Assembly: GCA_008704415.1 (NCBI GenBank)
Contig: VXIS01000125.1
Coordinates: 57,253 to 121,252, forward strand
Direction of reading: 5' to 3'
Origin: Sphaerosporella brunnea
Lineage: Eukaryota > Ascomycota > Pezizomycetes > Pezizales > Pyronemataceae
DNA: 64,000 nucleotides
The notes beneath the pieces are model-generated. The model did not search any database and was not told where the DNA came from. It saw only the letters and a list, made by a program, of their open reading frames with translations. The number at the start of each line of letters is the position of its first letter. The first letter of the stretch is position 1. Of this stretch, positions 45,401-55,772 are shown piece by piece. The position numbers and the translations under genes were made by a program.

Positions 45401-46199
45401 GATGGACAAACCGAACGAATCAATGCGGTCATGGAGCAGTACCTCCGAGCATATGTCAACTATCTACAAGATGACTGGGCCGACTGGCTGCCGCTGGCCG
45501 AGTTCGCAACCAACAACCAGGCATCGGAAGCTCATGGTTCATCACCATTCTTTGCCAACAAGGGCTTCGATCCTCGTTACCAGTTTGATCTGTCCCCTGC
45601 AGGCCCCCAACAACGTTGATGACCGCAGAGCCTTGACCACCGCCAGGACGTTGTCGGAAATCCATTCGCATCTCCGTACGGAACTCCTACGGGCACAGAT
45701 GAGGTATCAAGACAATGCCGACGAGCATCGCATACCGGCTCCCGCCTACCAGGTTGGGGACAAGGTCTGGCTCGATGGCCGGAATTGGAAGACCCGGCGC
45801 CCTGCCAGTAAACTGGATAACAAGCGTCCACGGCCCGTTCGAAGTTACCGAGAAGGTCTCGGCATACGCCTACCGACTTCGGCTCCACGAAGGCATGCAT
45901 GTTCACCCAGTCTTCCATGTCTCCCTCCTGGAACCGGCACCCAATGATCCCTATCCGAGACAACGCCAGGAACCCACCACCGCCGGTGGAGATTGAGGGC
46001 GAGCAGGAGTGGTTTGTTGATTGGATACTGTATTCGAGGCTTCATGGACGCTGGCGTAAACTCCAGTATATGGTCAAGTGGACTGGCTACAATCAGCCGA
46101 AGTGGGAACCAGCTGAGCTGGTCAATGGCCTAGAAGCTATCGATCGGCTTCCATGAGGCCTATCCGGACAAGCCTGGGCCTCTTCCCGAGGAAGACTGA
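42439..46199 (+). pseudogene. Pol of R2 (PR-RT-RH-IN-chromodomain), frameshifted
   Basis: Protease with ALIDCGATG; RT with YLDD (near 43741); RNase H with [20 protein letters not shown] and TDHKNLEYF; integrase with ISDRGP-type and [10 protein letters not shown] motifs; chromodomain ending at TGA 46197-46199. Compared with R3 and A, single-base indels lie near 42908, 43250, 43290, 43470, 43705, 44515, 44990, 45600, 45825 and 45970. Several are in homopolymers, so part of this damage could be sequencing error. As written it is non-functional. Confidence 0.87.
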
Positions 46200-46234
46200 G
46201 CTTCGCCGGAGCTCAGCTATAGGAAGGGGGATAC

Positions 46235-46751
46235 TGTCACGGCGTGAGTTTAGGATGTAGTTTTCCGACTAAGCTCCTGGCTTTTACTCTCAATGAAATC
46301 TGCTAGAACTCTCAGATCCTAAGACTTCAAAGGATGCTGATTCATTTGCTGTTCTCAGATTTACCCCCCCGTGGGTGGTTGTCACTGTGGCGAGGTTCGG
46401 AAGTGGGGGATGTTTGTGGTGTCGTGATGAGGCTCTGTAGGGAGGCTAGGTGGGGTGGCTCTGAGCCGAGGTTATGTTCGGCTACCACGTGGCGTGGGGC
46501 ACCGCAATCACGTGAGTGCTATAAGGGGCCTTCGCTTCCGCTTTGTTGTTTGTTTTTCTTTTCCTCTTTACTGAACCTTCGTATGTCAATCTGAGTACCT
46601 TCGTTCCAATCTGAACCCTGACCGTGCGCGTCGCGCCTCTCGTCCTGCCTCCGGATCCTGTCCCGGCCCCTCGTTCCTGAACCTGTTCGATAACCCTTTA
46701 TACACGAGTACCTTGGGCCCCTCCAGCCTGTTCCCGACCCTCTCCATTACA
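46235..46751 (+). repeat. 3' LTR of R2 (517 bp)
   Basis: Close match to the 5' LTR, including the E-box-like motifs, CTATAAGG and ACTGAACCT. A few substitutions separate it from the 5' copy (end CATTACA versus CGTTACA). Confidence 0.88.
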
Positions 46752-47006
46752 CCAGGCAGCGGCAAGGCTGGAGCGAGCGGCATCACGCTCGAGATGGGCC
46801 GTTTGGAGCTCGGCACTGGTCTCTTCCAGCTCCTCCTGCAAGTTGGGCGGAGCTTTGCAGGCCAGGAGTTGTTGTGCCATGTGGGCGAAATCGATCAGAC
46901 GTTGGTCGCGCTCCTCTTGCGGGAAGCCTTCCGGAGGTGCCTGAGCTCCAGTTTCGATGGATGCCCAGAGATCAGAGGGAATCCAAAGATCACGGTGGGT
47001 AGCCAT
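46752..47006 (-). pseudogene. Gag fragment of R1
   Basis: Starts at ATG 47006 (MATHRDLWIPSDLWASIETG), 84-85 codons through the coiled coil ELEETSAELQTAHLERDAA, and is cut by the R2 junction. Same family as R2 and R3 gag. Confidence 0.85.
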
Positions 47007-47075
47007 GGTGTTGCAGGGAGGGTGGCGATGTGGTAGACAGAGCGAGTAGGTCAGGCTTTGGTGGACTGAACCTAG

Positions 47076-47575
47076 TGTAACGGAGAGGGTCAAGAACAGA
47101 CTGGAGGGGCCCAAGGTACTCGCGTACAGAGGGGACAAGAACGAGAGCGGGAACAAGGTCCGAAGGCAGGACAAGTTGCGCGACGCGCACGGTCAGGATT
47201 CAGATTGGAACGAAGGTACTCAGATTGACATACAGAGGTTCAGTAAAGAGGAAAGGAAAACAAACAACAAAGCGGAAGCGAAGGCCCCTTATAGCAATTA
47301 CGTGATCGCGGTGCGCCACGCCACATGGTAGCCGAACATAACCTCGGCTCGGAGCCATCCCACCGAGCCTCCCTACAGAGCCTCATCACGACACCACAAA
47401 CAACCCCTACTTCCAAATCTCACCACGTGACAACCATCCATGGGAGGGCAAATCTGAGAACAGCAAATGAATCAGCATCCTTTGAAGTCTTAGGTCTGAA
47501 AGTTCCAGCCGATTCCATCAAGAGTAAAAGCTGATAGCTTAGTTGGAAAACTCCATCCAAACTCGCGCCGTGACA
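47076..47575 (-). repeat. 5' LTR of R1 (500 bp)
   Basis: Full LTR in minus orientation, TGTAACGG to GTGACA on the plus strand, followed by the target duplication CCACT. Confidence 0.87.
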
Positions 47576-47640
47576 CCACTGTCAAAATAGACAGGGGAAA
47601 CCTACTTTGCCCAATATCTAAGTGGTCAGTAAAGTGGCAC
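47576..47640 (-). repeat. foldback element, right arm part 2
   Basis: Continues the right arm after R1: CTGTCAAAATAGACAGGGGA to AAAGTGGCAC, the inverse of 33441-33503. Removing R1 and one CCACT restores continuity with the part ending at 40263. Confidence 0.85.
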
Positions 47641-47869
47641 CTATTACTATCGCATGGCTACCTATGCCGTTTTTTCACCTGGGTCGCGCTGAAAAGTACG
47701 CTGGCTGGCTCAGAAATACGCTGGCAGCTCTGCCAAGGATCTGCCGCCGCAACCACCCCACCACTCGGCAACGCCGCCCGTTGCCATGCGTATTTCTGAG
47801 CCAGCCAGCGTACCTTTCAGCGCGATATAGGTAAATAAACGACATAAGTGGCCATGCGATAGTAGGTGG
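47641..47869. mobile_element. MITE-like hairpin (about 230 bp)
   Basis: Left arm 47641-47720 (CTATCGCATGGCTACC...GCTGGCTCAGAAATACGC) and right arm 47788-47869 (GCGTATTTCTGAGCCAGCCA...GGCCATGCGATAGTAGGTG) are inverse complements over about 75-80 bp with scattered mismatches. It directly adjoins the end of the foldback arm. Non-coding. Confidence 0.78.
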
Positions 47870-47918
47870 TTCCTATACAAAGCTTGTACCATAGGGCTAG
47901 GGGTCCACTCATGACGCT

Positions 47919-48431
47919 ATGCTTTTGAGGAGAACGCGCTTGATGCGTGTCTTCGACAACACTCCACAAACCCCACAGCAACCCTCACTTACAAATATCG
48001 TTCCTCAACTAATGGCTGACTCTTTCCCCCAGACTCCATCAGGCGTAAAAACATGCCTACGCTCTAAATCCCGCCACCGCAAGTACGCTTGGACGCTTAG
48101 CAGAACTATCGAAAATGGCACCTGGAAGCAACCGCACATCTTGCTCTTTCGAATCGACTTGAACTCTCGTCCAGACACCCCCTACGTAGAGGTCCTGGAG
48201 CCCAACATCGATACATCCGTGTATTCGGCGCTTCTGGCCACGCTCACTGATCCGGTTTCTATTCCTCACGATTATCACGAGGCTCCGTGTCCTCGTCGTG
48301 ATGGCATGCTTTGCGTGTATAGTGCGATACAGCTTTTGGAGGATTACTGTTGGAATATGGGTGGGGGAACTACTACTTTAGTCATCCTATTCCTGTCAGC
48401 TGTGGTCTCATTTGTGGCTGTCACACCCTAA
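47919..48431 (+). CDS. Orphan ORF between transposons
   Basis: 170 codons, single exon, starting MLLRRTRLMRVFD. The central part is protein-like (WTLSRTIENGTWKQPHILLF, VEVLEPNIDTSVYSALL) and the C-terminus ends in a hydrophobic segment (TTLVILFLSAVVSFVAVTP) that could be one membrane span. Later Mets (residue 33) are possible starts. No family recognised; it may be a fragment of a transposon-borne or captured gene. Position between MITE and element E gives no functional hint. Confidence 0.4.
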   Translation: MLLRRTRLMRVFDNTPQTPQQPSLTNIVPQLMADSFPQTPSGVKTCLRSKSRHRKYAWTLSRTIENGTWKQPHILLFRIDLNSRPDTPYVEVLEPNIDTSVYSALLATLTDPVSIPHDYHEAPCPRRDGMLCVYSAIQLLEDYCWNMGGGTTTLVILFLSAVVSFVAVTP

Positions 48432-49011
48432 AACTATGACAATGGGATTTTGGTATAAGAATAGTACGTTTATAATCATTGAATAGTATCAACATCCAAG
48501 ATCAGTCAGTAGGACTATGTGGCCGCCCCCCGAACCGCCCGCGGAGTCATCATTATCCGAGGAGTTGGGACAACATTCCGATACTGCCCGGCCACTTCTC
48601 GTGCCCGGACGCTGACCGGTCCAAGTGCCGCGCGTACCACAGGACGTTCAACCAAGTATCATGAGGGGCACTACCGAGTCGACGGTTGCTGGATCCGAAG
48701 ACTAAGCGCGCTAAGCGCCAAGGACCTCACGAGGGTCGCAATCCAAGAAGCTAGGAATACTGTTAGCCATAGGAGATCAAAGGGACATTCGAAAGGGATA
48801 CTTACAAAACGTTAGTACGAAGCAAGATAGCTTGGTCCCGTTACCGACAAACGACTGGTCAGGATGTTGCAAGAGTAGCATCGCTGGGGGTGGGTGCCTG
48901 CCTTTAGGTGCTCAAGTCGGTACGGTGCGTTGGTAATGAGGATCCGTTCGGTGTCCCAGGAGTAGAGAGGTTAGAGAAGGGATGGAGGAGAAAGAGCGAG
49001 GGGAGCGACGA
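48432..49011. other. intergenic, no supported gene
   Basis: A 98-codon frame at 48519-48815 has no family or splice signals and is not called. Purine-rich DNA leads into element E. Confidence 0.35.
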
Positions 49012-49292
49012 TGTAACGGGACAGGCGCGAGGAAACGTCCAAGGTACGTAGCTTTCGAGGCAAGGACCGGAGGCAGGAGGACAAGGACAAGAGGCAGAAG
49101 AAGACGAGACAAGACAAGGTGGTTCAAGGTTACTAGGTTCGCTAGTATACAAGACGTTCTGTAAAGAAGAGAAGAAGAAAAGAAACAAAAACAAGTGAAA
49201 CCTCGCTATTTATGCTTTCCCGTCACGTGACCGCGCGTCACGTGACACCCTAACCCTAGCGCCGAGCTACCCCTTAACCTTGAGCCGTGACA
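49012..49292 (-). repeat. 3' LTR of element E (281 bp)
   Basis: Plus strand TGTAACGGGACAGG...GAGCCGTGACA; same family as the D LTRs. It contains ACGTTCTGT, the inverse of the D self-priming sequence. Confidence 0.87.
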
Positions 49293-49327
49293 GTATCCCC
49301 CTCCTATGGCTGAGCTCCGACGAAGCT

Positions 49328-51304
49328 TCAGCTGTCATCTGGGAGTGGTCCGGGCTTGTGTGGGTACAATTCGTGGAAGCAGTCGATAGCTTCAAGGCCA
49401 TTGATTCCTTCTGCCGCCTCCCATTCCGGTGGGTCGTAGCCGGTCTACTTTACCAGATATTTGAGGCGTCCCCTTACCAAGCGGGAATCCAGAATGGCAT
49501 CGACGGACCATTCTTTTTCGCCATCGACAACAACAGGGAGAGGGGGTGGAATGATCTGTCCAGGGAGGGGGTTCGGAAGATGCCGGGTTTAGGAGCGAGA
49601 CCGGAAAGGTGCGATGGTTCTTCATGGTGTCGGGGATGTCCAATTCGTAGGCATGGGTACCGACGGCTCGAACCACTCGGTAAGGGCCCAGGTGCTTGTT
49701 TTCGAGTTTCCTAGATGGTCGTTCCGTGCGCAAGTTCCTAGAGTCCAGCCAGACGAGGTCGTTCTCTTTGAACACAGGGGCGGGGGCTCGGGACCGATCG
49801 GCGGCTTCAGTATATCTGGCTTGGACGTACTTCATCTCGGCTCGTAGAACGTCGTGGATGTGTGACATCCGCTGGGCCACCAGCTGCGCGTCGACCTATT
49901 TGGCGTTGTCGGTCCGAATGTCTAGCTCAAAGGAGCACTTAGGGTTACGGCCATAGACGGCGAAGAAGGGAGACAGTGACGTAGTCTCGGAAGCCTGGTT
50001 ATTGGCTGCGAATTCGGCCAGGGGGAGATACTTCTTCCAATCGTCCTGCAGGTATGATACGTGGGCGCGGAGATACTGCTCCGTGACGGCATTGATCCGT
50101 TCGGTCTGACCATCGGTCTGCGGGTGGAAGGCGGTGCTTGGAGCAGTCTCAATCCCAAGACAGGAAGCATGGTGTTTCCAGAAGTTAGCAACGAACTGGG
50201 GGCCTCGGTCGGAGATGAGAACGTCGGGGAGGCCATGGTGCTTGAAGACGTTTTCAATAAATAGCTGAGCGAATCCTTCTGCGTCGATGGTTGTAAGACA
50301 GGGGATCAGGTGGCGTTGTTTTGTTAGTCGGCAGACTACTGCGCAGATTGCGTCGTAGCCTTCCGAGACAGGAAGTCCAGTGACGAAGTCGACGGAGACA
50401 CTTTGCCAAGGATGGTGTGGGACAGGAAGAGGCTTCAGAGTCCCGAACGGTGCGTGTCTTGTTGCTTTTGTCCGTCGGCAGGTATGACAATTGCGTACGA
50501 ATCTCTCAACGTCGTGTCGCATGCTTGTCCAGTAGTAGCGTCGGGATAGGAGTTCCAAGGTCTTTGCACGTCCCGGGTGTCCCATGGTCGGAGGGTCGTG
50601 GTGGTCTTGAATGAGTCGGAGCCGAAGGGGGGCGTAATCTGGGACGTAGAAGCATCCGCGGTACATTAACCTCCCTTGGTGCTCAGAGCAGTCGGCAAGT
50701 GAAATGTCTTTGGAGATTCGGGTGCCTTTTGCCAGCATCTCCAGGACTCGTTGCGGGAAAGGATCCGCTTCGTACCCTTTGTCAAACAGGGTTTCCAGGG
50801 AGGACGGCCCGGTGCTGGGTGGGTTTTCCGCCATCAAACGTAGATTGTCGGGCAGGTTCTGCGGTTTGAGGACTGCCTGTTGGTTGGCCAAAAGTCGTTC
50901 ATCCCCCTCTTTAGGGAGGTCTCCAGACCTCCTAGTGAGGGCGTCGGGTTTCCCACCAGCGACACCGGGTCGATAGACTATCTTGAAGTTGAAGCGAGAC
51001 AGGAATTCGGACCAGCGGGCCTGGCGACGGTTGAGCAGTTTCGTTGTCATGAAATATTCCAGGTTCTTGTGATCGGTGAAAACCTGGATGGGGAACGCAG
51101 AGCCTTCAAGGTGGGGACGCCATTCCTCGAAGCATCGAACGATAGCCATCAACTCCTTGTCGTAGATCTCATAGTTGCATTCGGCAGGGGAGTGTTTCTT
51201 GGAAAAGAAGGCGACGGGGTGGAGGGTTCCCTCATCGTCATACTGGGAAAGGACACCGGCTGAGACGTAGTCTGATGCATCGGTTTCGACAACAACTTCA
51301 CGAT
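49328..51304 (-). pseudogene. Pol 3' half of element E (RH-IN-chromodomain)
   Basis: The long frame from 51304 down to 49896 covers RNase H ([20 protein letters not shown]), the HHCC zinc domain (C-x2-C as NCHTC) and the integrase core ([23 protein letters not shown]). A TAG at about 49896 replaces CAG, judging from the D copy. A frameshift follows in the linker before the chromodomain. It ends at TGA 49330-49328. Confidence 0.87.
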
Positions 51305-51593
51305 TGTCACGGCTCAAGGTTAAGGGGTGGCTCGGCGCTAGGGTTAGGGTGTCACGTGACGCGGCGCGCTGCGGTCACGTGACGGGAAAGCATAAATGGC
51401 GAGGTTTCACTTGTTTTTGTTTCTTTTCTTCTTTTCTTCTTTACAGAACGTCTTGTATACTAGCGAACCTAGTAACCTTGAACCACCTTGTCTTGTCTCG
51501 TCTTCTTCTGCCTCTTGTCCTTGTCCTCCTGCCTCCGGTCCTTGCCTCGAAAGCTACGTACCTTGGACGTTTCCTCGCGCCTGTCCCGTTACA
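51305..51593 (+). repeat. 5' LTR of D (289 bp)
   Basis: Contains CTAGGGTTAGGGTGTCACGTG, two TCACGTGA palindromes 23 bp apart (51352, 51375), a CATAAAT TATA-like box, a CT tract and ACAGAACGT at 51443-51451. Confidence 0.88.
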
Positions 51594-51595
51594 GT

Positions 51596-51604
51596 ACGTT
51601 CTGT
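51596..51604 (+). promoter_or_regulatory. Self-priming primer-binding site, D
   Basis: ACGTTCTGT, 2 nt after the LTR, exact reverse complement of ACAGAACGT (51443-51451). Relative to A, R2 and R3 both partners differ at matching positions, which preserves pairing. Confidence 0.8.
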
Positions 51605-51658
51605 CGAACTATCTCCAACCTACGTAGCTCCCGCTCCTGCTCACGACCTCGACACACC

Positions 51659-52816
51659 ATGCCGATATACAAAGCTATCTCCGACGATCTCTGGGCACAC
51701 CTCGTGGCTGCCAGCGCTCTCACCGATCTTGAAAACAACGACCCTCTCGACTATATCCACAGAATCTGCACCGAAGTCCTCAGCACCCCTGACTATACAC
51801 CTGCACCCACGGACGACAACCTTACCTTGGCCGAAGAAACCGCTCGAGCTGACGCTGCCGAGCAAGAACTGGTCCGTCAACGAGAAATCATCACCCGCCT
51901 CCTGGGCCAGCTGGCACCGGAGAACCATGGAGCACGAGGTGACAAGCTCCCGGACGCCCCTATGTTCGACCGCACCCGCGATAAGCTTCGGTCGTTTGTC
52001 GCCCAGCTCCGTCTCAAGCTGTTCGCAGACACCACACGTTTCCCAACCCCCCAGCTACGGTTGTCCTATGCCATCAACCGATGCGAAGGCCGTGCCATGG
52101 AACAACTCCTCCCCTACATTCGCGATAATGGCACGATTACAGGACTCGACGATGTTGAAGACGTCATCAGCGTCCTCCAGACTGCCTTCGGTGACCCGGA
52201 CCGCGCCGCCACAGCTCGTCACAAGCTCCAAACCCTTCGACCAGGCAACAAGGAATTCTCGCTATACTACGCCGAGTTCTCCAGGCTGGTCTCCGATTTG
52301 GATTGGGATCAACGTGCCACCATGGATGCCCTCCGGCATAGACTCTCAATCGAAATCCTCGAGAAGCTCATCGGCACCCTGAATCCCACCAACCTTAACG
52401 ACTTTGTCAACCTGTGCTAACGTCTTGACTCCCAAATCCGTGCCGTTGAGCACCTCCGCAAACTCCGGTCTAGCACTTCGTCTTTAACCTCCCGCAACGC
52501 CAGTCACCATCCGGTCACTACTCCACAACGACCCCGCATGCCTCAAGGAACCTTCGCTTCCACTTCGGCCCCCCAGCCTCAACCTGACACTACGCAGCCC
52601 GTACCTACACCCATGGACCTTTCCGCCAATCACCGCAAGATTACACCCCAGGAACGAGCTGCCCGGCTTGCCGAGGGTCGCTGTCTCTACTGCGGCGGCC
52701 ACGGGCACTTGGCTGCGACCTGCCCCAATAAGCCGGCCCACCTCCGAGCCGCCGCCACCACTACGACTACCACGCTCACTCCCCTCCCGACCGACAACCA
52801 GTCGGGAAACGTCTAG
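51659..52816 (+). pseudogene. Gag of D, one nonsense codon
   Basis: ATG 51659 (MPIYKAISDDLWAHL). The frame is open to TAA 52418-52420 in FVNLC-stop-RLDSQIRAVE; R2 has Lys here in FVNLCKD, and a CAA-to-TAA change would explain the D stop. It then stays open to TAG 52814-52816. Zinc knuckle CLYCGGHGHLAATC. It is distantly related to R2 gag. Confidence 0.85.
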
Positions 52817-52849
52817 ACCAGCCGCACATTGATGGCTATGCTGCTGGTC
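52804..52849 (+). promoter_or_regulatory. Predicted gag-pol -1 frameshift signal, D
   Basis: Canonical slippery heptamer GGGAAAC (52804-52810, read G GGA AAC in gag frame), 5-nt spacer GTCTA, then hairpin GACCAGC (52816-52822) with GCTGGTC (52843-52849). Pol is in the -1 frame and open across the signal; the gag stop TAG sits at the foot of the hairpin. Confidence 0.7.
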
Positions 52850-55772
52850 ATCCCATCTCGTTGTCTTCGTCTAGCTTAGGATTGACAGCTCTTGGAGTTA
52901 CGGACACAGTTGTGGAGGAAACAGTACTGGAAGGAAAGCACCTTATTGTTTCTTGCACCCTGTCATTCAGCAATAAAACTGTTCGTACTCATGCGCTGAT
53001 CGATTGTGGCGCAACTGGCATATCCTTTGTGGACGAAGACTTCGCTCGCCATCACCAACTCCCCTTACGCTCCTTAAGAAAACCCCGTGCCCTCGAAGTA
53101 ATCGACGGCCGTCCAATCTCTTCCGGTGACATCACTCATCTGTCCGTCGCCCAATGTACCATCCAAGATCACCAAGAACAACTCCCCATGTTTGTCACCA
53201 AATTAGGACACTACCCCATTGTACTCGGAATCCCCTGGCTCCAGCTCCACGACGTCGCGATCCGATTCAGCTCTCGGACTCTCACCTTCGGATCACAATA
53301 CTGCCTGGCTCACTGCAACCCCGTACCAACAACCGTCTCGGCCCTTAGCGAAGAACCTCCAGAGGTCTTTCGGGAACCCATCACAGCAGCGCCAGCAAAA
53401 CTCCACATCGCCTCACTAAAAGCCTCCTCCTTCTGCCGATTGGCCAAGAAAAAGCACCTAGCCGTCTATTCTATATCCCTGTACGAAATTAATAGGGCCC
53501 TTGAAAAGAAGTACGCCGAAAACGACAACGACCTACGCAAAATTGTCCCCGTCGAATTCCACGGCTATCTCCCTTTGTTCAAGGAGGCAATTGCAAATAG
53601 ACTACAGCCGCATCGACCATATGACGATAAGATTCCTTTGAGAGAGGGCTTCGTTCCCCCATTTGGCCCTCTGTATTCCCTCTCCCGAGAGGAGCTGGAA
53701 GCCCTCAAGGCCTGGCTTGAAGAAAACTTGAAAAAGGGATTTATCCGCCGCTCATCCTCGCCAGCCGCGTCGCCCATCCTGTTCGTCAAGAAAGCAGACG
53801 GGTCTCTACGGCTGTGTGTTGACTACCGAGGCCTGAACGAAGGAACTATCAAGAACAGGTACCCGTTACCTCTAATCCAGGAGACACTGATGCAGCTCTC
53901 CAAGGCAAAATACTTCACGACGTTGGACATCCGAGGAGCCTACAACCTGATCCGCATGGCTGAAGGGGAAGAATGGAAGACCGCCTTCAGAACCCGCTAC
54001 GGGCTTTTCGAATCCCTGGTCATGCCTTTCGGACTCACAAATGCCCCTGCCGACTTCCAAGCCTTCATCAACGACGTACTTTCGACCGTTCCTCGACCGC
54101 TTTTGTACGGCCTACCTCGACGACATCTTGATCTATTCAGAGACCATCGAAGAACACCGCGAGCATATCAAGCAGATCCTCGATACTCTCAGCAAAGCTG
54201 GGCTCCACCTCAAGCTGGAGAAATGCAAGTTCTATCAGATGGAGGTCAAGTACCTGGGCTTACTGGTCGGACGCAACGGCATCAAGATGGACCCCAGGCA
54301 AAGTCCAAACAATCATGGAATGGGAACCACCATCCAACCTCAAGGACGTTCAGGAATTCTTAGGATTTGCGAAACTTCTATCGCCGGTTCATTCGCGACT
54401 ATTGAAAGGTGGTTGCCCCACTCACCTCGCTGACCAAGAAAGACAATGGCCAACCCGTGCCCTTTGTGTGGGGTACCGCGCAGCAAAACGCGTTCGATAC
54501 CCTCAAAAAGGCTTTTACAACCGCCCCGATTCTCCGACACTTCAACTATGATCGTAAAGTTGTTGTCGAAACCGATGCATCAGACTACGTCTCAGCCGGT
54601 GTCCTTTCCCAGTATGACGATGAGGGAACCCTCCACCCCGTCGCCTTCTTTTCCAAGAAACACTCCCCTGCCGAATGCAACTATGAGATCTACGACAAGG
54701 AGTTGATGGCTATCGTTCGATGCTTCGAGGAATGGCGTCCCCACCTTGAAGGCTCTGCGTTCCCCATCCAGGTTTTCACCGATCACAAGAACCTGGAATA
54801 TTTCATGACAACGAAACTGCTCAACCGTCGCCAGGCCCGCTGGTCCGAATTCCTGTCTCGCTTCAACTTTAAGATAGTCTATCGACCCGGTGTCGCTGGT
54901 GGGAAACCCGACGCCCTCACTAGGAGGTCTGGAGACCTCCCTAAAGAGGGGGATGAACGACTTTTGGCCAACCAACAGGCAGTCATCAAACCGCAGAACC
55001 GGCCCGACAATCTACGTTTGATGGCGGAAAACCCACCCAGCACCGGGCCGTTCTCCCTGGAAACCCTGTTTGACAAAGGGTACGAAGCGAATCCTTTCCT
55101 GCAACGAGTCCTAGACATGCTGGCAAAAGGCACCCGAATCTCCAAAGACATTTCACTTGCCGACTGCTCTGAGCACCAAGGGAGGCTAATGTACCGCAGA
55201 TGCTTCTACGTCCCAGATTACGCCCCCCTTTGGCTCCGACTCATTCAAGACCACCACGACCCTCCGACCATGGGACACCCGGGACGTGCAAAGACCTTGG
55301 AACTCCTATCCCGACGCTACTACTGGACAAGCATGCGACACGACGTTGAGAGATTCGTACGCAATTGTCATACCTGCCGACAGACGAAAGCAACAAGACA
55401 CACACCGTTCGGGACTCTGAAGCCTCTTCCTGTCCCACACCATCCTTGGCAAAGTGTTTCCGTCGACTTCGTCACTGGACTTCCTGTCTCGGAAGGCTAC
55501 GACGCAATCTGCGCAGTAGTCTGCCGACTAACAAAACAACGCCACCTGATCCCCTGTCTTACAACCATCGACGCAGAAGGATTCGCTCAGCTATTTATTG
55601 AAAACGTCTTCAAGCACCATGGCCTCCCCGACGTTCTCATCTCCAACCGAGACCCCCAGTTCGTTGCTAACTTCTGGAAACACCTTGCTTCCTGTCTTGG
55701 GATTGAGACTGCTCCAAGCACCGCCTTCCACCCGCAGACCAATGGTCAGACAGAACGGATCAATGCCGTCAC

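Larger units (their letters stand above)
40623..46751 (+). mobile_element. R2: near-full-length chromovirus (Ty3/gypsy)
   Basis: 5' LTR 40623-41136, 3' LTR 46235-46751 (TGTCACGGCG...TTACA). Gag is intact; pol is complete in content but carries about ten single-base indels. The polypurine tract AGGAAGGGGGATAC precedes the 3' LTR. No target duplication (ACACC left, CCAGG right), consistent with recombination at the R1 junction. Confidence 0.9.
40264..47575 (-). mobile_element. R1: gutted chromovirus enclosing R2
   Basis: The outer ends are minus-strand LTR ends (TGTAACGG at 40264, GTGACA at 47575) flanked by perfect 5-bp duplications CCACT. What remains of R1 is part of its 3' LTR (40264-40622), the start of gag (47006-46752) and its 5' LTR (47076-47575). 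Everything between was lost, and R2 lies at the deletion point in opposite orientation. Confidence 0.82.
49012..51304 (-). mobile_element. E: truncated chromovirus (D family)
   Basis: 3' LTR at 49012-49292, then integrase, RNase H and nothing upstream: the element stops at 51304, inside RNase H, where the 5' LTR of D begins. E and D belong to the same family (281-289 bp LTRs) but point in opposite directions. Confidence 0.88.

Noticed and set aside
42439..46199. Pol frameshifts of R2 as programmed events
   Set aside because: Their positions are not shared with R3, A or D; only the gag-pol junction is conserved.
48904..49194. Frames inside LTRs (for example MFLFLFFFSSLQNVLYTS)
   Set aside because: They fall in LTR leader sequence and recur with every LTR copy; not host genes.
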